Shown piece after piece: positions 1 to 9,237 of a DNA stretch of 64,000 bases; within the stretch, counting starts at the first letter, position 1, and each line of letters begins with the position of its first letter. The notes beneath the pieces were generated by a model. That model worked only from the letters and a program-made list of their open reading frames with translations. It was not told the origin of the DNA and made no database searches. The position numbers and the translations under genes were made by a program. This DNA is from Pseudorhodobacter sp. MZDSW-24AT (GTDB lineage Bacteria; Pseudomonadota; Alphaproteobacteria; Rhodobacterales; Rhodobacteraceae): positions 1-64,000 of the forward strand of contig NZ_PGOI01000001.1 of NCBI RefSeq assembly GCF_002794355.1, in the 5' to 3' direction.

Positions 1-1302
1 CAGCCGGTCCAGCACCGCCTGCGCCGCCTCGGCCCGCTCCAGCGCCGCCGGGGTCACGCGCAGCACCGCGCGCGCCGCACTCTGCGCTTCCCAATGCCGC
101 CGCTGCGCCTCGGCCTGCGCCAGCTGCGCCGCCAGTGTCACCGCCCGTGCCCGGGCCGCGCGCGCTTGATCGGCCCGGCGTGCGCGCTCCACCCTGTCGG
201 CCGCGACGCCAAGAGCTGTCACCGCCGCGCCATGCTGGCCCTGCGCCGCCACCACCTCCGCCGCAGCCGCCGCCACCAAGCCTTCGGCGCGGTCAGACGC
301 GACCACGCGCTCGGCATGGGCCGCGGCGGCCTTGTCCAAGCGCCCTTGCAGATCCTCGATCCGGCGGATCTCGGCCCGCGCCTGCGCCAGCGTCACCTGC
401 GCCAGCCGCACATCGGCCGCTGCCTTCCGGCTTTGCTCCGCATGGCTTTCGGCGGCCTGCAGCGCCGCTTCGGCCCGGGCCAAGGCCTCGGCCTCGCGCG
501 CCTGCGCCTCCGGGTCAGACAGCGCCTGCAGGCGGCGCAAAAGCCCCCCGCGCTGGCTCAGCGCATCTGTCAAGCGGCGCGCCTTTTCTTCCAAAGCGTC
601 GCGCGCGGCCTCCAGACCGGCGGCCTCCTCCACCGCCCGCGCCCATTCGCCCCCGGCCTTGGGTTTCAAGGTGCTGGTCGCCAGCCGTGCCAGCGCCTCA
701 TTCACCCGCGCCAGCACCTGATCCATCCGGCGCCCGCCCGTCATCGCCTCGATCTCGCCCGCGACCGAAGACACCAGATCGCGCCGCGTGGCAAAGGCAC
801 GGTCCCGCTCGGCCCGGTCGGCGGCGGTGCTGCCTTCCGGCTCCAGCCCCAACAGCCCCTGCCGCACCCACAAAAGACCCGAGGGCCCCGCCAGCCCCTG
901 CCCCTGTCCAGCCAGCCCCTGCCCCGTCAGCCCCTGACCCGCCAACCGGTCGATCCACGCCTCGGCCTCATCCTCCTGCGCGATCACCCGCCCGGACGCA
1001 TCCAGCACCCGCGCGCTCTGCCGCGACAACCAGCGCTTTTCCAGCCGGAACCGGCCCTCGGCCACCTCCACCTCCACCGCAGCCTCAGGCGCGCCTCCGG
1101 CATGCGGCTGCAAGGCCCGCGTCTGCGCCGTCTTGCTGCGATGCGGCTGAAAGAACAGCGCATGAAGCCCGTCGAAAAACGTGGATTTGCCGAATTCATT
1201 GGGCTGGGACAGCACCGAAATCCCATCCCCGATGCCCTCGATCCGCGCCCGCTGCCCGCCAAAACGGCGCAGATTGGTCAACTCGATCGCCCGGATCTTC
1301 AT
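1..1302 (-). CDS. YhaN/SbcC-like AAA ATPase, partial (3' end outside window)
   Basis: N-terminal 434 codons of an SMC/Rad50-like ATPase; the reading frame is open to base 1, so the gene leaves the window. The protein starts MKIRAIELTNLRRFGG, typical of the family, and has a Walker A-type loop (PNEFGKST) near residues 41-48. A long Ala/Arg/Glu-rich region of coiled-coil character follows. Its ATG overlaps the TGA of the upstream sbcD-like gene (ATGA), so the two are translationally coupled. Family knowledge: such ATPases pair with an Mre11/SbcD nuclease to process DNA ends and hairpins. The NEFGKST loop is closer to YhaN than to classic SbcC. The Walker B and signature motifs lie outside the window and cannot be checked. 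Confidence 0.85.
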   Translation of the reverse strand, partial: MKIRAIELTNLRRFGGQRARIEGIGDGISVLSQPNEFGKSTFFDGLHALFFQPHRSKTAQTRALQPHAGGAPEAAVEVEVAEGRFRLEKRWLSRQSARVLDASGRVIAQEDEAEAWIDRLAGQGLTGQGLAGQGQGLAGPSGLLWVRQGLLGLEPEGSTAADRAERDRAFATRRDLVSSVAGEIEAMTGGRRMDQVLARVNEALARLATSTLKPKAGGEWARAVEEAAGLEAARDALEEKARRLTDALSQRGGLLRRLQALSDPEAQAREAEALARAEAALQAAESHAEQSRKAAADVRLAQVTLAQARAEIRRIEDLQGRLDKAAAAHAERVVASDRAEGLVAAAAAEVVAAQGQHGAAVTALGVAADRVERARRADQARAARARAVTLAAQLAQAEAQRRHWEAQSAARAVLRVTPAALERAEAAQAVLDRL

Positions 1303-2417
1303 GGCTGCACCTCCTGCACCAGCGCGAACAGCCGCGCCAGCGCCGCCTCGGCCAACGCGCGCTCGGCCGCGCCCAAAGCCGGGTCTTGCGCTTGCCCCAA
1401 CAGGGTTTCCGCCGCCTCGCGCAGCGCGCCGCTGCGGTCGATCGCCTCCAGATCGCCCCGGCCCACATCGGTGCCCAACCGGCTCAGGTCCCCCTCGAAC
1501 CAACCGAAATCCGGGCCAAGCCCTGCCAGTTCGGCCTCCAGCCCCGCGCGCTCGGCCAAGGTCAACCGCCCCGTCACCTCGATCCGCATCAGCACATCGC
1601 GCCGCGCGGCCTGCGGCGGCAGCACATCCGACAAACGGCGCGCCACATCGTCACCGGGCAACAGATCCAGCCCGGGCCGCCGCCAGTGGAACTGCCCTGT
1701 CGGCACCGGCTCGGCCACCGCCCCGCCCCCTGCCAAGCACACCCGCACCGCCCCCGGCGCGCTTTCGTGCTTGAACCCATCCGCTTCCGGCGTGCCGCTA
1801 TACCATGTCGCCGGGCCAACCTGCATCCGCCCATGCCAATCGCCCAACCCCAGATAATCCAGACCCGACAGCCGCGCGCGGTCCGGCGGAATGATCCCCG
1901 CGCCGCCGTCCTCGCCGCTGAAATCGGTGATCGCCCCATGCCCCAGACCAATGCGCAGGCAGCCTGCCGGGGTCGCCCCCGACATCGCCTCGGTCAGGTC
2001 CCGCCCCGGACGCCGCTGGGTGCAAGGCGCCGGCAACAGCCACACATCCGGTTTAAGCGCCTGTGGCTCCGGCGTCAGCAACACCCGCAGATTGGCAGGC
2101 GCATCGCCGCTGATCCGCCGCCACAATTCCGAGGCCGCCAGACTGTCATGATTGCCGGGCAGCAGGAACCAGCGCAGATCCGACTCCGCCGCCATCGCCC
2201 GCAAGGCATGGCGCAGCGTTTCGGGCGAAGGCGTCTCGGCGTCGAATGTGTCGCCCGCCAGCAGCACATCTTGCGCACCCCCCGCCCGCGCCGCCGCCGC
2301 CAGCCGCTGAATCACCCCATGCCGCGCCTCGCGCAGGCGGCCCCGGATTCCTTCGGGAAAACTGCCAAAGGCCTTGCCCAAGTGCAGATCCGCGCTGTGC
2401 AGGAAAGTATAGGTCAT
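1299..2417 (-). CDS. SbcD/YhaO-like DNA repair exonuclease (metallophosphoesterase)
   Basis: A 372-aa calcineurin-like phosphoesterase of the Mre11/SbcD/YhaO type. The metal-binding motifs appear in order: SADLHLG (residues 8-14, DxH), GDTFD, PGNHD, GHG and GDWHG. The start is the ATG opening MTYTFLHSADLH. It is the first gene of a two-gene unit with the coupled ATPase. Inferred role: the nuclease half of a cytoplasmic DNA double-strand-break or stalled-fork processing complex. Length and partner fit YhaO/YhaN as well as SbcD/SbcC, so no symbol is given. Confidence 0.9.
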   Translation of the reverse strand: MTYTFLHSADLHLGKAFGSFPEGIRGRLREARHGVIQRLAAAARAGGAQDVLLAGDTFDAETPSPETLRHALRAMAAESDLRWFLLPGNHDSLAASELWRRISGDAPANLRVLLTPEPQALKPDVWLLPAPCTQRRPGRDLTEAMSGATPAGCLRIGLGHGAITDFSGEDGGAGIIPPDRARLSGLDYLGLGDWHGRMQVGPATWYSGTPEADGFKHESAPGAVRVCLAGGGAVAEPVPTGQFHWRRPGLDLLPGDDVARRLSDVLPPQAARRDVLMRIEVTGRLTLAERAGLEAELAGLGPDFGWFEGDLSRLGTDVGRGDLEAIDRSGALREAAETLLGQAQDPALGAAERALAEAALARLFALVQEVQP

Positions 2418-2530
2418 GCGTCATCCGTCCCCAACAGCGGCGGCTGCGCCCTTGTGGCGCCTCCACCGTGCCGGGCCGACCTTCCCGCAAAGGAAAGGCC
2501 GCGGCAACCCCTTGCGCCCTGCGCGTGCCT

Positions 2531-4375
2531 TCAGCCTGCCAGCGCCACCGGTTGCCCCATCGAGTCAGACACCATCTTTTCCAGCACCAGCCGCAGCTTC
2601 GCCGGGTCCACCGGCTTTTGCACCATTGGCACAGACTGGAAATCCGCCGGCAGATGCTCCGGCCCATAGCCAGAGACAAAGCAGAACGGAATGTTGCGCT
2701 TGCGCAGGATCTTGGCCACGCCATCCACCCGCTCGCCGCCCAGATTGCCGTCCAGCAGCGCCAGATCGACCGTCTGCTCTTCCGCCGCCACCAGTGCATC
2801 GCGCAAGGTGCGGGCCACGGCCACCACCTCGGCCCCGGCATCCTCCAACTCGCAGCTCAGATCCAGCGCAACCAGCGGCTCGTCCTCGATCAGCAGGATG
2901 CGCCGACCGATCAGCAAATCCTCGGACAAGGTCACCGGCGCCGCCACAGGGCGCGCGGCCGCGCTGCCTTGCAGGAGGGTCACGCCTTCGGTCAGACGAA
3001 TGGTCCAGACCACGCCGGTCGGCTGCCAGTCCACCGCCACCGTGCCTTCTTCGCCGCCAGCACTCGCCCCGATCAGCGTGTGGCCAAAGCCCTTGCGCGT
3101 GGGCGGCACCACCGTAGGGCCGCCGCGCTCCTGCCATGTCAGGATCAGCCCGTCGCCCTCACAGCGCCACGACAGGATCACCTCGCCCCCGGGCACTGAA
3201 AACGCGCCGTATTTCTGCGCATTGGTCCCCAATTCGTGCAGCGTCAGCGCAAGCCGCAGCATGTTCTCCGGGGAAATCTGCACCTGCGGCCCATGGCGCT
3301 GCAAACGGTCGCCCACAAGCGTGCCCGCCTTCACCTGATCCTCGATCAAGCCATCCAGTGGCGCGCTCGACCATGTGGCATCCGACAAAATCGAATGCGC
3401 GCGCGACAGTGCCTGCAAGCGGCCCGAAAAGCTCTGATCAAAGGCTTGCAGACTGGCCGATTGCCGCAGCGTCTGCCGCGCGATGGCCTGCACATTGGCC
3501 AAGGTGTTCTTGATCCGGTGGTTCAGCTCCCCGATCAGCAACGAGCGCATTTCTTCCGCCTGCCGCCGCTCGGTGATGTCCAGCACCTGCAAGGTCAGCG
3601 ACATATGCTTGCCATCCGCCTCGCACAGCGATGATCCGTGCAGCTCGCAGGCGATCTCGCGACCATCGGCACCAAAGGCCACCGCTTCCATCGTATAGCG
3701 TGGCGCCGCTTCGCTCGCGTTGTCGGCGGCGATCCACCCCCGCAGCACCTCGATCGTCTCGGGTGCAAGCCAGCGCGTCTCGCCCACCGGACGGCCCAGC
3801 ATGTCGCGCGCCTTGTAACCAAAGATCCGCTCCGCCCCCTGCGACCATGCGCGCAGCATCAGCGCGCAATCCAGTTCGATCGTCGCCAGCGGCGAATTGT
3901 CGGTATGCGCCTTCAGCCGCGCCATCGCCTGATCGCGGTGCTGCGCAATCGCACGCATCTCGTCGCGCTGGCGGGCCAGATCGCGCGCCTGCTGGCCCAG
4001 TTGGAAAAACACCTCCGACTTGGACTTCAGCACCACGGGATCAATCGGCTTGAAGATGAAATCCACCGCCCCCGCTTCATAGCCCCGAAAGCGGCGGGTT
4101 TCGTCCACATCGGCGGCGGTCACAAAGATGATCGGCAGCCGCCGCGTTTTCTCGGCCCCCCGCATCAGCTCGGCCAGTTCGTAGCCGTCGGTGTCGGGCA
4201 TATGCACGTCAAGCAAGGCCAAGGCGTAATCATTGACCAGCATCAGCTCCAAGGCCTCGGCCGCCGATTGCGCCTTGTGAATCTCCAGCCCGTCCCGCCG
4301 CAGCAAGGCTTCAAGCGCCACCAGATTTTCCTTGATGTCGTCCACCAGCAGAAAGCGGATCGCTCTATCCGGCAT
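2531..4375 (-). CDS. Receiver-PAS-HWE histidine kinase-receiver hybrid protein
   Basis: A 614-aa cytoplasmic signalling protein without membrane segments. Order: N-terminal receiver (residues 5-125, VDD acidic pair at 12-13, phosphoacceptor Asp56 in LLDVHMP, KPID lysine), a PAS-like region (about 150-270), an HWE-type kinase (ELNHRIKNTLANVQ with the phospho-His, then HELGTNAQKYGA and GFGHTLI), and a C-terminal receiver (LIEDEP, Asp in LLDGNLGG, QKPVD). The start at 4375 is chosen because GGGAGGG lies 5 nt upstream; the ORF could extend 11 codons into cheR. Third gene of the operon with the hybrid kinase and the CheR-type gene. HWE kinases commonly act on single-domain receivers or on PhyR-type regulators; a link to PhyR here is inference. 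Confidence 0.9.
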   Translation of the reverse strand: MPDRAIRFLLVDDIKENLVALEALLRRDGLEIHKAQSAAEALELMLVNDYALALLDVHMPDTDGYELAELMRGAEKTRRLPIIFVTAADVDETRRFRGYEAGAVDFIFKPIDPVVLKSKSEVFFQLGQQARDLARQRDEMRAIAQHRDQAMARLKAHTDNSPLATIELDCALMLRAWSQGAERIFGYKARDMLGRPVGETRWLAPETIEVLRGWIAADNASEAAPRYTMEAVAFGADGREIACELHGSSLCEADGKHMSLTLQVLDITERRQAEEMRSLLIGELNHRIKNTLANVQAIARQTLRQSASLQAFDQSFSGRLQALSRAHSILSDATWSSAPLDGLIEDQVKAGTLVGDRLQRHGPQVQISPENMLRLALTLHELGTNAQKYGAFSVPGGEVILSWRCEGDGLILTWQERGGPTVVPPTRKGFGHTLIGASAGGEEGTVAVDWQPTGVVWTIRLTEGVTLLQGSAAARPVAAPVTLSEDLLIGRRILLIEDEPLVALDLSCELEDAGAEVVAVARTLRDALVAAEEQTVDLALLDGNLGGERVDGVAKILRKRNIPFCFVSGYGPEHLPADFQSVPMVQKPVDPAKLRLVLEKMVSDSMGQPVALAG

Positions 4376-4377
4376 GG

Positions 4378-5229
4378 TCACCCTCCCTGAACTGCATTGC
4401 GGCGCCAAATGCGCTGAGACTCGTCAAACGCCGAATACAGCGGCGCATGCGCTGAAAAGCGCAAGGTCTCATGCGCCCCAAGGCCCAAGAACCCGCCCCG
4501 CGCCAAGGAGTCTGCGAACAGCCCCAACGCGCGGTCCTGCAACGTCGTATCAAAGTAAATGAGCACATTGCGGCAAGACACAAGATGCACTTCCGAAAAC
4601 ACCTGATCCGAGGCCAGATTGTGTTCGGTGAACACCGTCTTGCGCCGCAGGCTCCGGTCAAAGGCAGCCCGGCCATAAGCTGCCGTGTAGTAATCCGACA
4701 AAGAGGCCCGCCCCCCCGCCTGATGGTAATTTTGTGAAAACTGCGCCATTCGGTCCATATCATAGACCCCCGCCTCGGCCTTGGCCAGCGCGCGGCGGTT
4801 GATCTCGGTCGCATAAAAGATGGTGCGGTCGAACAGCCCCTCTTCCCGGAAGAGGATCGCCAGCGAATACAGCTCTTCGCCATCCGCACAGCCCGCCACC
4901 CAAACCTTGAGCGAAGGGAAGGTGCTCAGATGCGGGATCACCTCGCGCCGGATCGACAGATAATAGCTGGGGTCGCGGAACACCTCGCTCACCTGAACGG
5001 TCATCGCATCGATCACCGTCGGCAACACATCGGGTTCATGCAGCAGGCGGCGCTGCAAATCAGACAGCGTCGCGCACTCCAGACGGCTGCGCGCAAGATC
5101 GGCGCGCCGCTGCAAGGACGTGCGCGAATACGACCGGAAATCATAATGATACCGCCGGAACAGCGCTTCGAGAAACAAATCCAGCTCAACATCCGCCGGA
5201 GCGGGAACAGGCACAGGCGCCGGGATCAT
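4378..5229 (-). CDS. cheR: CheR-type SAM-dependent methyltransferase
   Basis: A 283-aa CheR-family protein-glutamate methyltransferase. The N-terminal helical domain contains RTSLQRRADLARSRL; the SAM domain contains VSEVFRDPSYY, the binding loop VAGCADGEELYS and SCRNVLIYF. No TPR or coiled-coil extension. Its ATG overlaps the TGA of the upstream hybrid kinase (ATGA), and the next gene begins 2 nt after its stop, so the three genes are coupled. No CheB, CheA, CheW or receptor is nearby, so this is probably not the flagellar chemotaxis CheR but part of a dedicated signalling module, as in known CheR/HWE-kinase combinations. The substrate is unknown. Confidence 0.9.
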   Translation of the reverse strand: MIPAPVPVPAPADVELDLFLEALFRRYHYDFRSYSRTSLQRRADLARSRLECATLSDLQRRLLHEPDVLPTVIDAMTVQVSEVFRDPSYYLSIRREVIPHLSTFPSLKVWVAGCADGEELYSLAILFREEGLFDRTIFYATEINRRALAKAEAGVYDMDRMAQFSQNYHQAGGRASLSDYYTAAYGRAAFDRSLRRKTVFTEHNLASDQVFSEVHLVSCRNVLIYFDTTLQDRALGLFADSLARGGFLGLGAHETLRFSAHAPLYSAFDESQRIWRRNAVQGG

Positions 5230-8200
5230 CGCGGCATCCAGACACGGGTCAGCGACAACAGCTTGTCCACATCCAGCGGCTTGGACAAATAGTCATTCGC
5301 CCCCGCCGCAAGACATTGGTTCTGGTCATCGGCCATCGCCTTCGCCGTCAGCATGATGATGGGCAACCCCTTCCAGCGGTCGATCTTGCGGATCTCGCGG
5401 GTGGCGGTCAGCCCGTCCATCTCGGGCATCATCACATCCATCAGCACCAGATCAATCTTGGGCTGCGCCCCATCCGCGATCCGCCCCAGCACCTCCAGCG
5501 CCTCGCGCCCGTTGCGGGCAATCTGCACCGTGGCGCCATGAGGCTCGAAGATCCCGGTCAGCGCATAGACATTGCGAATGTCATCCTCGACAATCAGGAT
5601 ACGCCGCCCTTCCAGCATCGCATCGCGGTTCAACGAGGCCGCCAGCATCTCGCGCTGCTTTTCCGGCAGGTCCGACACCACCTGATGCAGGAACAGCGTC
5701 ACCTCGTCGATCAGCCGCTCGGGCGATTTCGCGCCCTTGATGATGATCGATTTCGAATGCCGCCGCAGCCGCTGCTCTTCCGCCTCGCTCAGCGCGCGGG
5801 CGGTGTAAACGATCACCGGCGGGAAGCTCGGGTCATCATCGGAATCCAGCATCTCCAGCAGGTCAAACCCGCTGGCATCCGGCAAGGTCATATCCAGCAC
5901 GATGCAATCCACCCGCTGGCTGCGGAAGGCGGCCAAGGCCTCGGCGGCGGTGGCCGCACCCACGGCCTCCACCTCGTCATTGCCAAGCAGCGCCTTCAGC
6001 CCTTCCAGCTGGGCCGGATCGTCTTCCACGATCAGCACCCGCCGCACCCGCTGCTCCAACCGCTGCTCCAGCCGCTGGATGGCCTGCGAAAGCTCATCGC
6101 GCTGCACAGGCTTCATCATATAGCTGATCGCCCCCTGCGACAGCGCCTCATGCGTGTAATCCTCGGCCGAGCACATGTGCACCGGAATGTGCCGCGTCGC
6201 CACATCGCGCTTCAGCTGATCCAGCACCGACAGGCCCGAATGGTCGGGCAGCCCCACGTCAAGCACAATCGCATGCGGCTTGTAATGGCGCGCCGCCTGA
6301 ATGGCCTCATCCGCCCGGCCCACGCACAGGCATTTGAACCCAAGCTCGGTCGCCAAATCACGCAGCACCTGCGCAAACGCCACGTCATCCTCGACCACCA
6401 GCATCACCCGGTCGCCGGGCGACAGGGCCTCGCGGTCATCGGTGATCCCCGGCAGCGGCGTCAGCGCCGGGGGCAGCGTCTTGCCTTGGGCGCTTTGCTC
6501 GGGAACAGGCGCAGCCAGCGGCGTGCGCGGCACTTCCGCCGCAACCGAAGGCGCGCGCGTCATCCCCGCTTCCTGCGGCAGATCCAGCGGCAGCGTCAGC
6601 GTGAAGGTGCTGCCCTTGCCCGGCGTGCTGGCCAAGGTGATCTCGCCGCCCAACAGATCCGCCAACTCGCGCGAGATCGACAGCCCAAGCCCGGTCCCGC
6701 CATAGCGGCGCGAAATCGTGCCATCCGCCTGCCGGAACGCATCGAACACCGCCTCCTGCTCGCTTTCGGAAATCCCGATCCCGGTGTCCTGCACCGCAAA
6801 GGCAATTCCCTCCGGCACCGGAGAGATCAGCAAGGACACCCGGCCCCGGTCGGTGAACTTCAGCGCATTCGACAGGAAATTGCGCAGCACCTGCTCCAGC
6901 CGGTTGCTGTCGGTGTGGAAAGCCGCGATCCCCGGCGCCACTTCCGCCGTCAGCTGCAAGCCTTTCGATCGCGCCTGCACCTCGAATCCACGCAACAGCT
7001 TGCGCGCCACCGCTTGGGGGTCAACCTCGGTGCGGATCAAGTCCATCTTGCCCGCTTCGATCTTCGACAGGTCCAGAATGTCATTGATCAGCGTCAGCAA
7101 ATCCTGACCCGAGCTTTCAATGGTCTGCGCCCAGCGCACCTGCTCTGCCGTCAGCGTGCGGCCCCGGTTTTCCGCCAGCAAGCGTGACATGATCAAAAGC
7201 GCATTCAGCGGCGTGCGCAACTCATGCGACATGTTGGCCACGAATTCCGATTTGTAGCGGCTCTCGCGCTCCAGCGTTTTTGCTTGCTCTTCCAAGGTCT
7301 TGCGCGACTGCACCAGCGCATTGCGCTGATCTTCCAGCAGTTGCGTCTGGCTTTCCAGCTGGGCGTTCTGCTCTTCCAGCTCGGATTGCTGATGTTCCAG
7401 CATCTGCTGGCTTTCCTTCAGCGCGCGCGTCTGCTCTTCCAATTCCTCATTGGTCGCCGCCATCTCTTCGCTATAGCTGCGCAACTCTTCCGCCTGACGG
7501 CGGCTCTCTTCCAGCAATTGCTGCAACTGCGTGCGGTATTGCGCCGACCGGATCGCCACACCCACCTTGTCGCTCACCCGCTCCAGCAATTTGCGCGCAG
7601 GCTCGCTCAGCGGGGCGTCCAGACCAATCTCAATCGCACCATTGCAGGAAATGCCATCATGGGTCGGGACAATCACGCTATAGGCGGCATGCCCGCGCAT
7701 CAGCCCCGATCCCCAGCCCAGCGCCACCGACGGATCGGCCTTCAGGCTCACGATCGCATTGCTCTGTGTCGCCCGTGTCAGGTGGCCGTCACCCTCGGCA
7801 ATCGTCTTGGGCAGACTCTCGGCATCCGTGCCCCACTGGCCGAACCGCTCAAACCCGCCGCCTTGGCGAAGATACACCACCGCCGCCCGCGCGCCCAGTT
7901 TCTCGCCAAGCGAGGTCAGCACCTGCGCGCCCAGCTTGTCCAGCGACATGTCGCCCTGCACGGCGCGCGACATCTGAACCTGTCCTTGCTGCACCCAGTC
8001 CGAATCCGCCAGCCGCATCCGGCTGATAATCAGATAGCGCCCGGCCCAGCCCAGCATACAGGCCAGACTGCCCGCCATGATCCGGTTGGCGGCGGCGATG
8101 GTGGGGTCTATCCCGACGCGGTCCAGCGCAAAGCCCGCCGCAAGTCCAAGGATGATCACGCCCGACACCGCGACAGGCAGGATCGGCCGCGTGCTGACAA

Positions 8201-8351
8201 AGCTCAGGATCAGCGGAATAAAGTAGCCCAGCCACACCGCTGTGCCCAAGGGGAACATCAGATCCAGCACGAACACAAAAGCAAGCGCAACGCCCACAAC
8301 GGCGATGACGCCGCTATCCTGCCTGAAATTCACGAACGCTGTCCCCTTCAC
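5226..8351 (-). CDS. Membrane GAF-HisKA hybrid histidine kinase with three receivers
   Basis: A 1041-aa sensor kinase. Residues 14-110 hold about four hydrophobic segments; 130-270 resemble a GAF domain; 275-365 form a Glu/Gln-rich coiled coil. HisKA has His376 in SHELRTP; the HATPase has N-box NFLSNALKFTD and G-boxes DTGIGI and GGTGLGLSI. Three receivers follow, with phosphoacceptors Asp698, Asp820 and Asp972. Start codon: GTG at 8351 as listed has no obvious ribosome site; a GTG six codons inside (8333) is preceded by AAGGGG and may be the true start. It is the first gene of the kinase-cheR-HWE operon, and an EcfG-type promoter lies about 50 nt upstream. The input signal is unknown. Confidence 0.92.
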   Translation of the reverse strand: MKGTAFVNFRQDSGVIAVVGVALAFVFVLDLMFPLGTAVWLGYFIPLILSFVSTRPILPVAVSGVIILGLAAGFALDRVGIDPTIAAANRIMAGSLACMLGWAGRYLIISRMRLADSDWVQQGQVQMSRAVQGDMSLDKLGAQVLTSLGEKLGARAAVVYLRQGGGFERFGQWGTDAESLPKTIAEGDGHLTRATQSNAIVSLKADPSVALGWGSGLMRGHAAYSVIVPTHDGISCNGAIEIGLDAPLSEPARKLLERVSDKVGVAIRSAQYRTQLQQLLEESRRQAEELRSYSEEMAATNEELEEQTRALKESQQMLEHQQSELEEQNAQLESQTQLLEDQRNALVQSRKTLEEQAKTLERESRYKSEFVANMSHELRTPLNALLIMSRLLAENRGRTLTAEQVRWAQTIESSGQDLLTLINDILDLSKIEAGKMDLIRTEVDPQAVARKLLRGFEVQARSKGLQLTAEVAPGIAAFHTDSNRLEQVLRNFLSNALKFTDRGRVSLLISPVPEGIAFAVQDTGIGISESEQEAVFDAFRQADGTISRRYGGTGLGLSISRELADLLGGEITLASTPGKGSTFTLTLPLDLPQEAGMTRAPSVAAEVPRTPLAAPVPEQSAQGKTLPPALTPLPGITDDREALSPGDRVMLVVEDDVAFAQVLRDLATELGFKCLCVGRADEAIQAARHYKPHAIVLDVGLPDHSGLSVLDQLKRDVATRHIPVHMCSAEDYTHEALSQGAISYMMKPVQRDELSQAIQRLEQRLEQRVRRVLIVEDDPAQLEGLKALLGNDEVEAVGAATAAEALAAFRSQRVDCIVLDMTLPDASGFDLLEMLDSDDDPSFPPVIVYTARALSEAEEQRLRRHSKSIIIKGAKSPERLIDEVTLFLHQVVSDLPEKQREMLAASLNRDAMLEGRRILIVEDDIRNVYALTGIFEPHGATVQIARNGREALEVLGRIADGAQPKIDLVLMDVMMPEMDGLTATREIRKIDRWKGLPIIMLTAKAMADDQNQCLAAGANDYLSKPLDVDKLLSLTRVWMPR

Positions 8352-8728
8352 GCATGCCGATATGGGCGGCCGGGCTCCGCCCGCACCGTCCGAGTGCCTT
8401 AAACGCCGCGCAGTGTGACGCAGTTCCCTGCCATGTGAAATTTCTTTTTACATATCTACAGCCGCCATCGGGCGATGACAGGGCAAACATCGCTGGCCTG
8501 CCGGACCCGCCGCCAAGCCTCGGTCTTCCGCCACTTGGCAACCCGCACAGGCACCGTGCAAATCGGCAAAAGCCCCGGCGTCTTGGGGCCGGAGTGGGCA
8601 TCCAGCCCCCCACCCGCCATCGGCAGCCGCACGCGCTGCAATCCACGGTCTTTTCGGCCACGCAGGCATCCGAACCTGCGGACGGGTCGCGGGTCAGTCT
8701 TGCCTTGTCGAAAGCCAAGGTGCCGGGC
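8352..8728. other. Intergenic region of 377 bp upstream of the hybrid kinase
   Basis: No convincing gene. It carries the EcfG-type promoter at 8402-8427 and an AT-rich patch at 8437-8460. The open frames crossing it on both strands have no recognisable domains or good start contexts. The segment 8461-8728 shows nothing else I can name. Confidence 0.6.
8402..8427 (-). promoter_or_regulatory. EcfG-type (general stress sigma) promoter of the hybrid kinase operon
   Basis: On the minus strand GGAAC (8427-8423) is followed after 17 nt by CGTT (8405-8402), matching the alphaproteobacterial EcfG consensus GGAAC-N16/17-CGTT. The GTG start of the hybrid kinase is 51 nt downstream of the -10 element. 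A short AT-rich stretch (8437-8460) lies just upstream. Confidence 0.7.
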
Positions 8729-9058
8729 TCAGGCGCTGCCCGGCAACCTGCGGTAAATCACATGATGGTGGCGCCCGTCATAAAGCGGGCGCACCCGTTC
8801 CAGCGCCTGCATCGCCGCGATCCGGCGCGGCGAGGCCAGTGCCTCGTCAATCGCCGCGCGGCTGGGGTAGTCAATCTCTTGCACCAGAAACACATCGCTC
8901 AGCGCGGCTTCCGACTCCATCGGCTGATACACCCGCACCGCCTGTGCATGCAGCATCTGCGACCACGCAGGCACCAGAAATTGCGCCACCTCCGCGTAGA
9001 ACTCCTCCTCGCGTCCGGGCTTGATCCGCCCACGAAAAATCGCGCTTCGGGTCCACAT
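8729..9058 (-). CDS. Small dimeric alpha/beta-barrel (ABM-like) protein
   Basis: A 109-aa protein with a ferredoxin-like A/B-barrel pattern: an opening beta strand (AIFRGRIKPGREEEFYAEV), a middle strand (VFLVQEID) and a closing YRRL strand. This resembles antibiotic-biosynthesis-monooxygenase or stress-responsive A/B-barrel proteins. GAGAGG lies upstream of the ATG at 9058. The gene stands alone between the hybrid kinase promoter region and the HAD gene. Function unknown; the fold is inferred from the pattern only. Confidence 0.65.
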   Translation of the reverse strand: MWTRSAIFRGRIKPGREEEFYAEVAQFLVPAWSQMLHAQAVRVYQPMESEAALSDVFLVQEIDYPSRAAIDEALASPRRIAAMQALERVRPLYDGRHHHVIYRRLPGSA

Positions 9059-9237
9059 CGCGGCATCCTCTCCGGGTCACATCCCGCCAGCCACAGGCGG
9101 CTTGGCGGTGTTATCGTTATCATAACCCGGGATCTGCAAAAGTCCACCCATCGCAAAGCGGATAGCCGCAAGCAACACGCGGCCAAGGCCCTGAAAGATC
9201 TTTCAGATCTGCGGCTCGCCCCCGCTTTGCGCGGTGC

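Noticed and set aside
135-2669. 844-codon plus-strand open frame
   Set aside because: Pro/Arg/Ala-rich low-complexity translation antisense to the sbcD/yhaN-like genes; a GC-bias shadow.
8314-8718. 134-codon minus-strand frame before the hybrid kinase
   Set aside because: Overlaps the EcfG promoter and the kinase start in another frame; no domain, unlikely composition.
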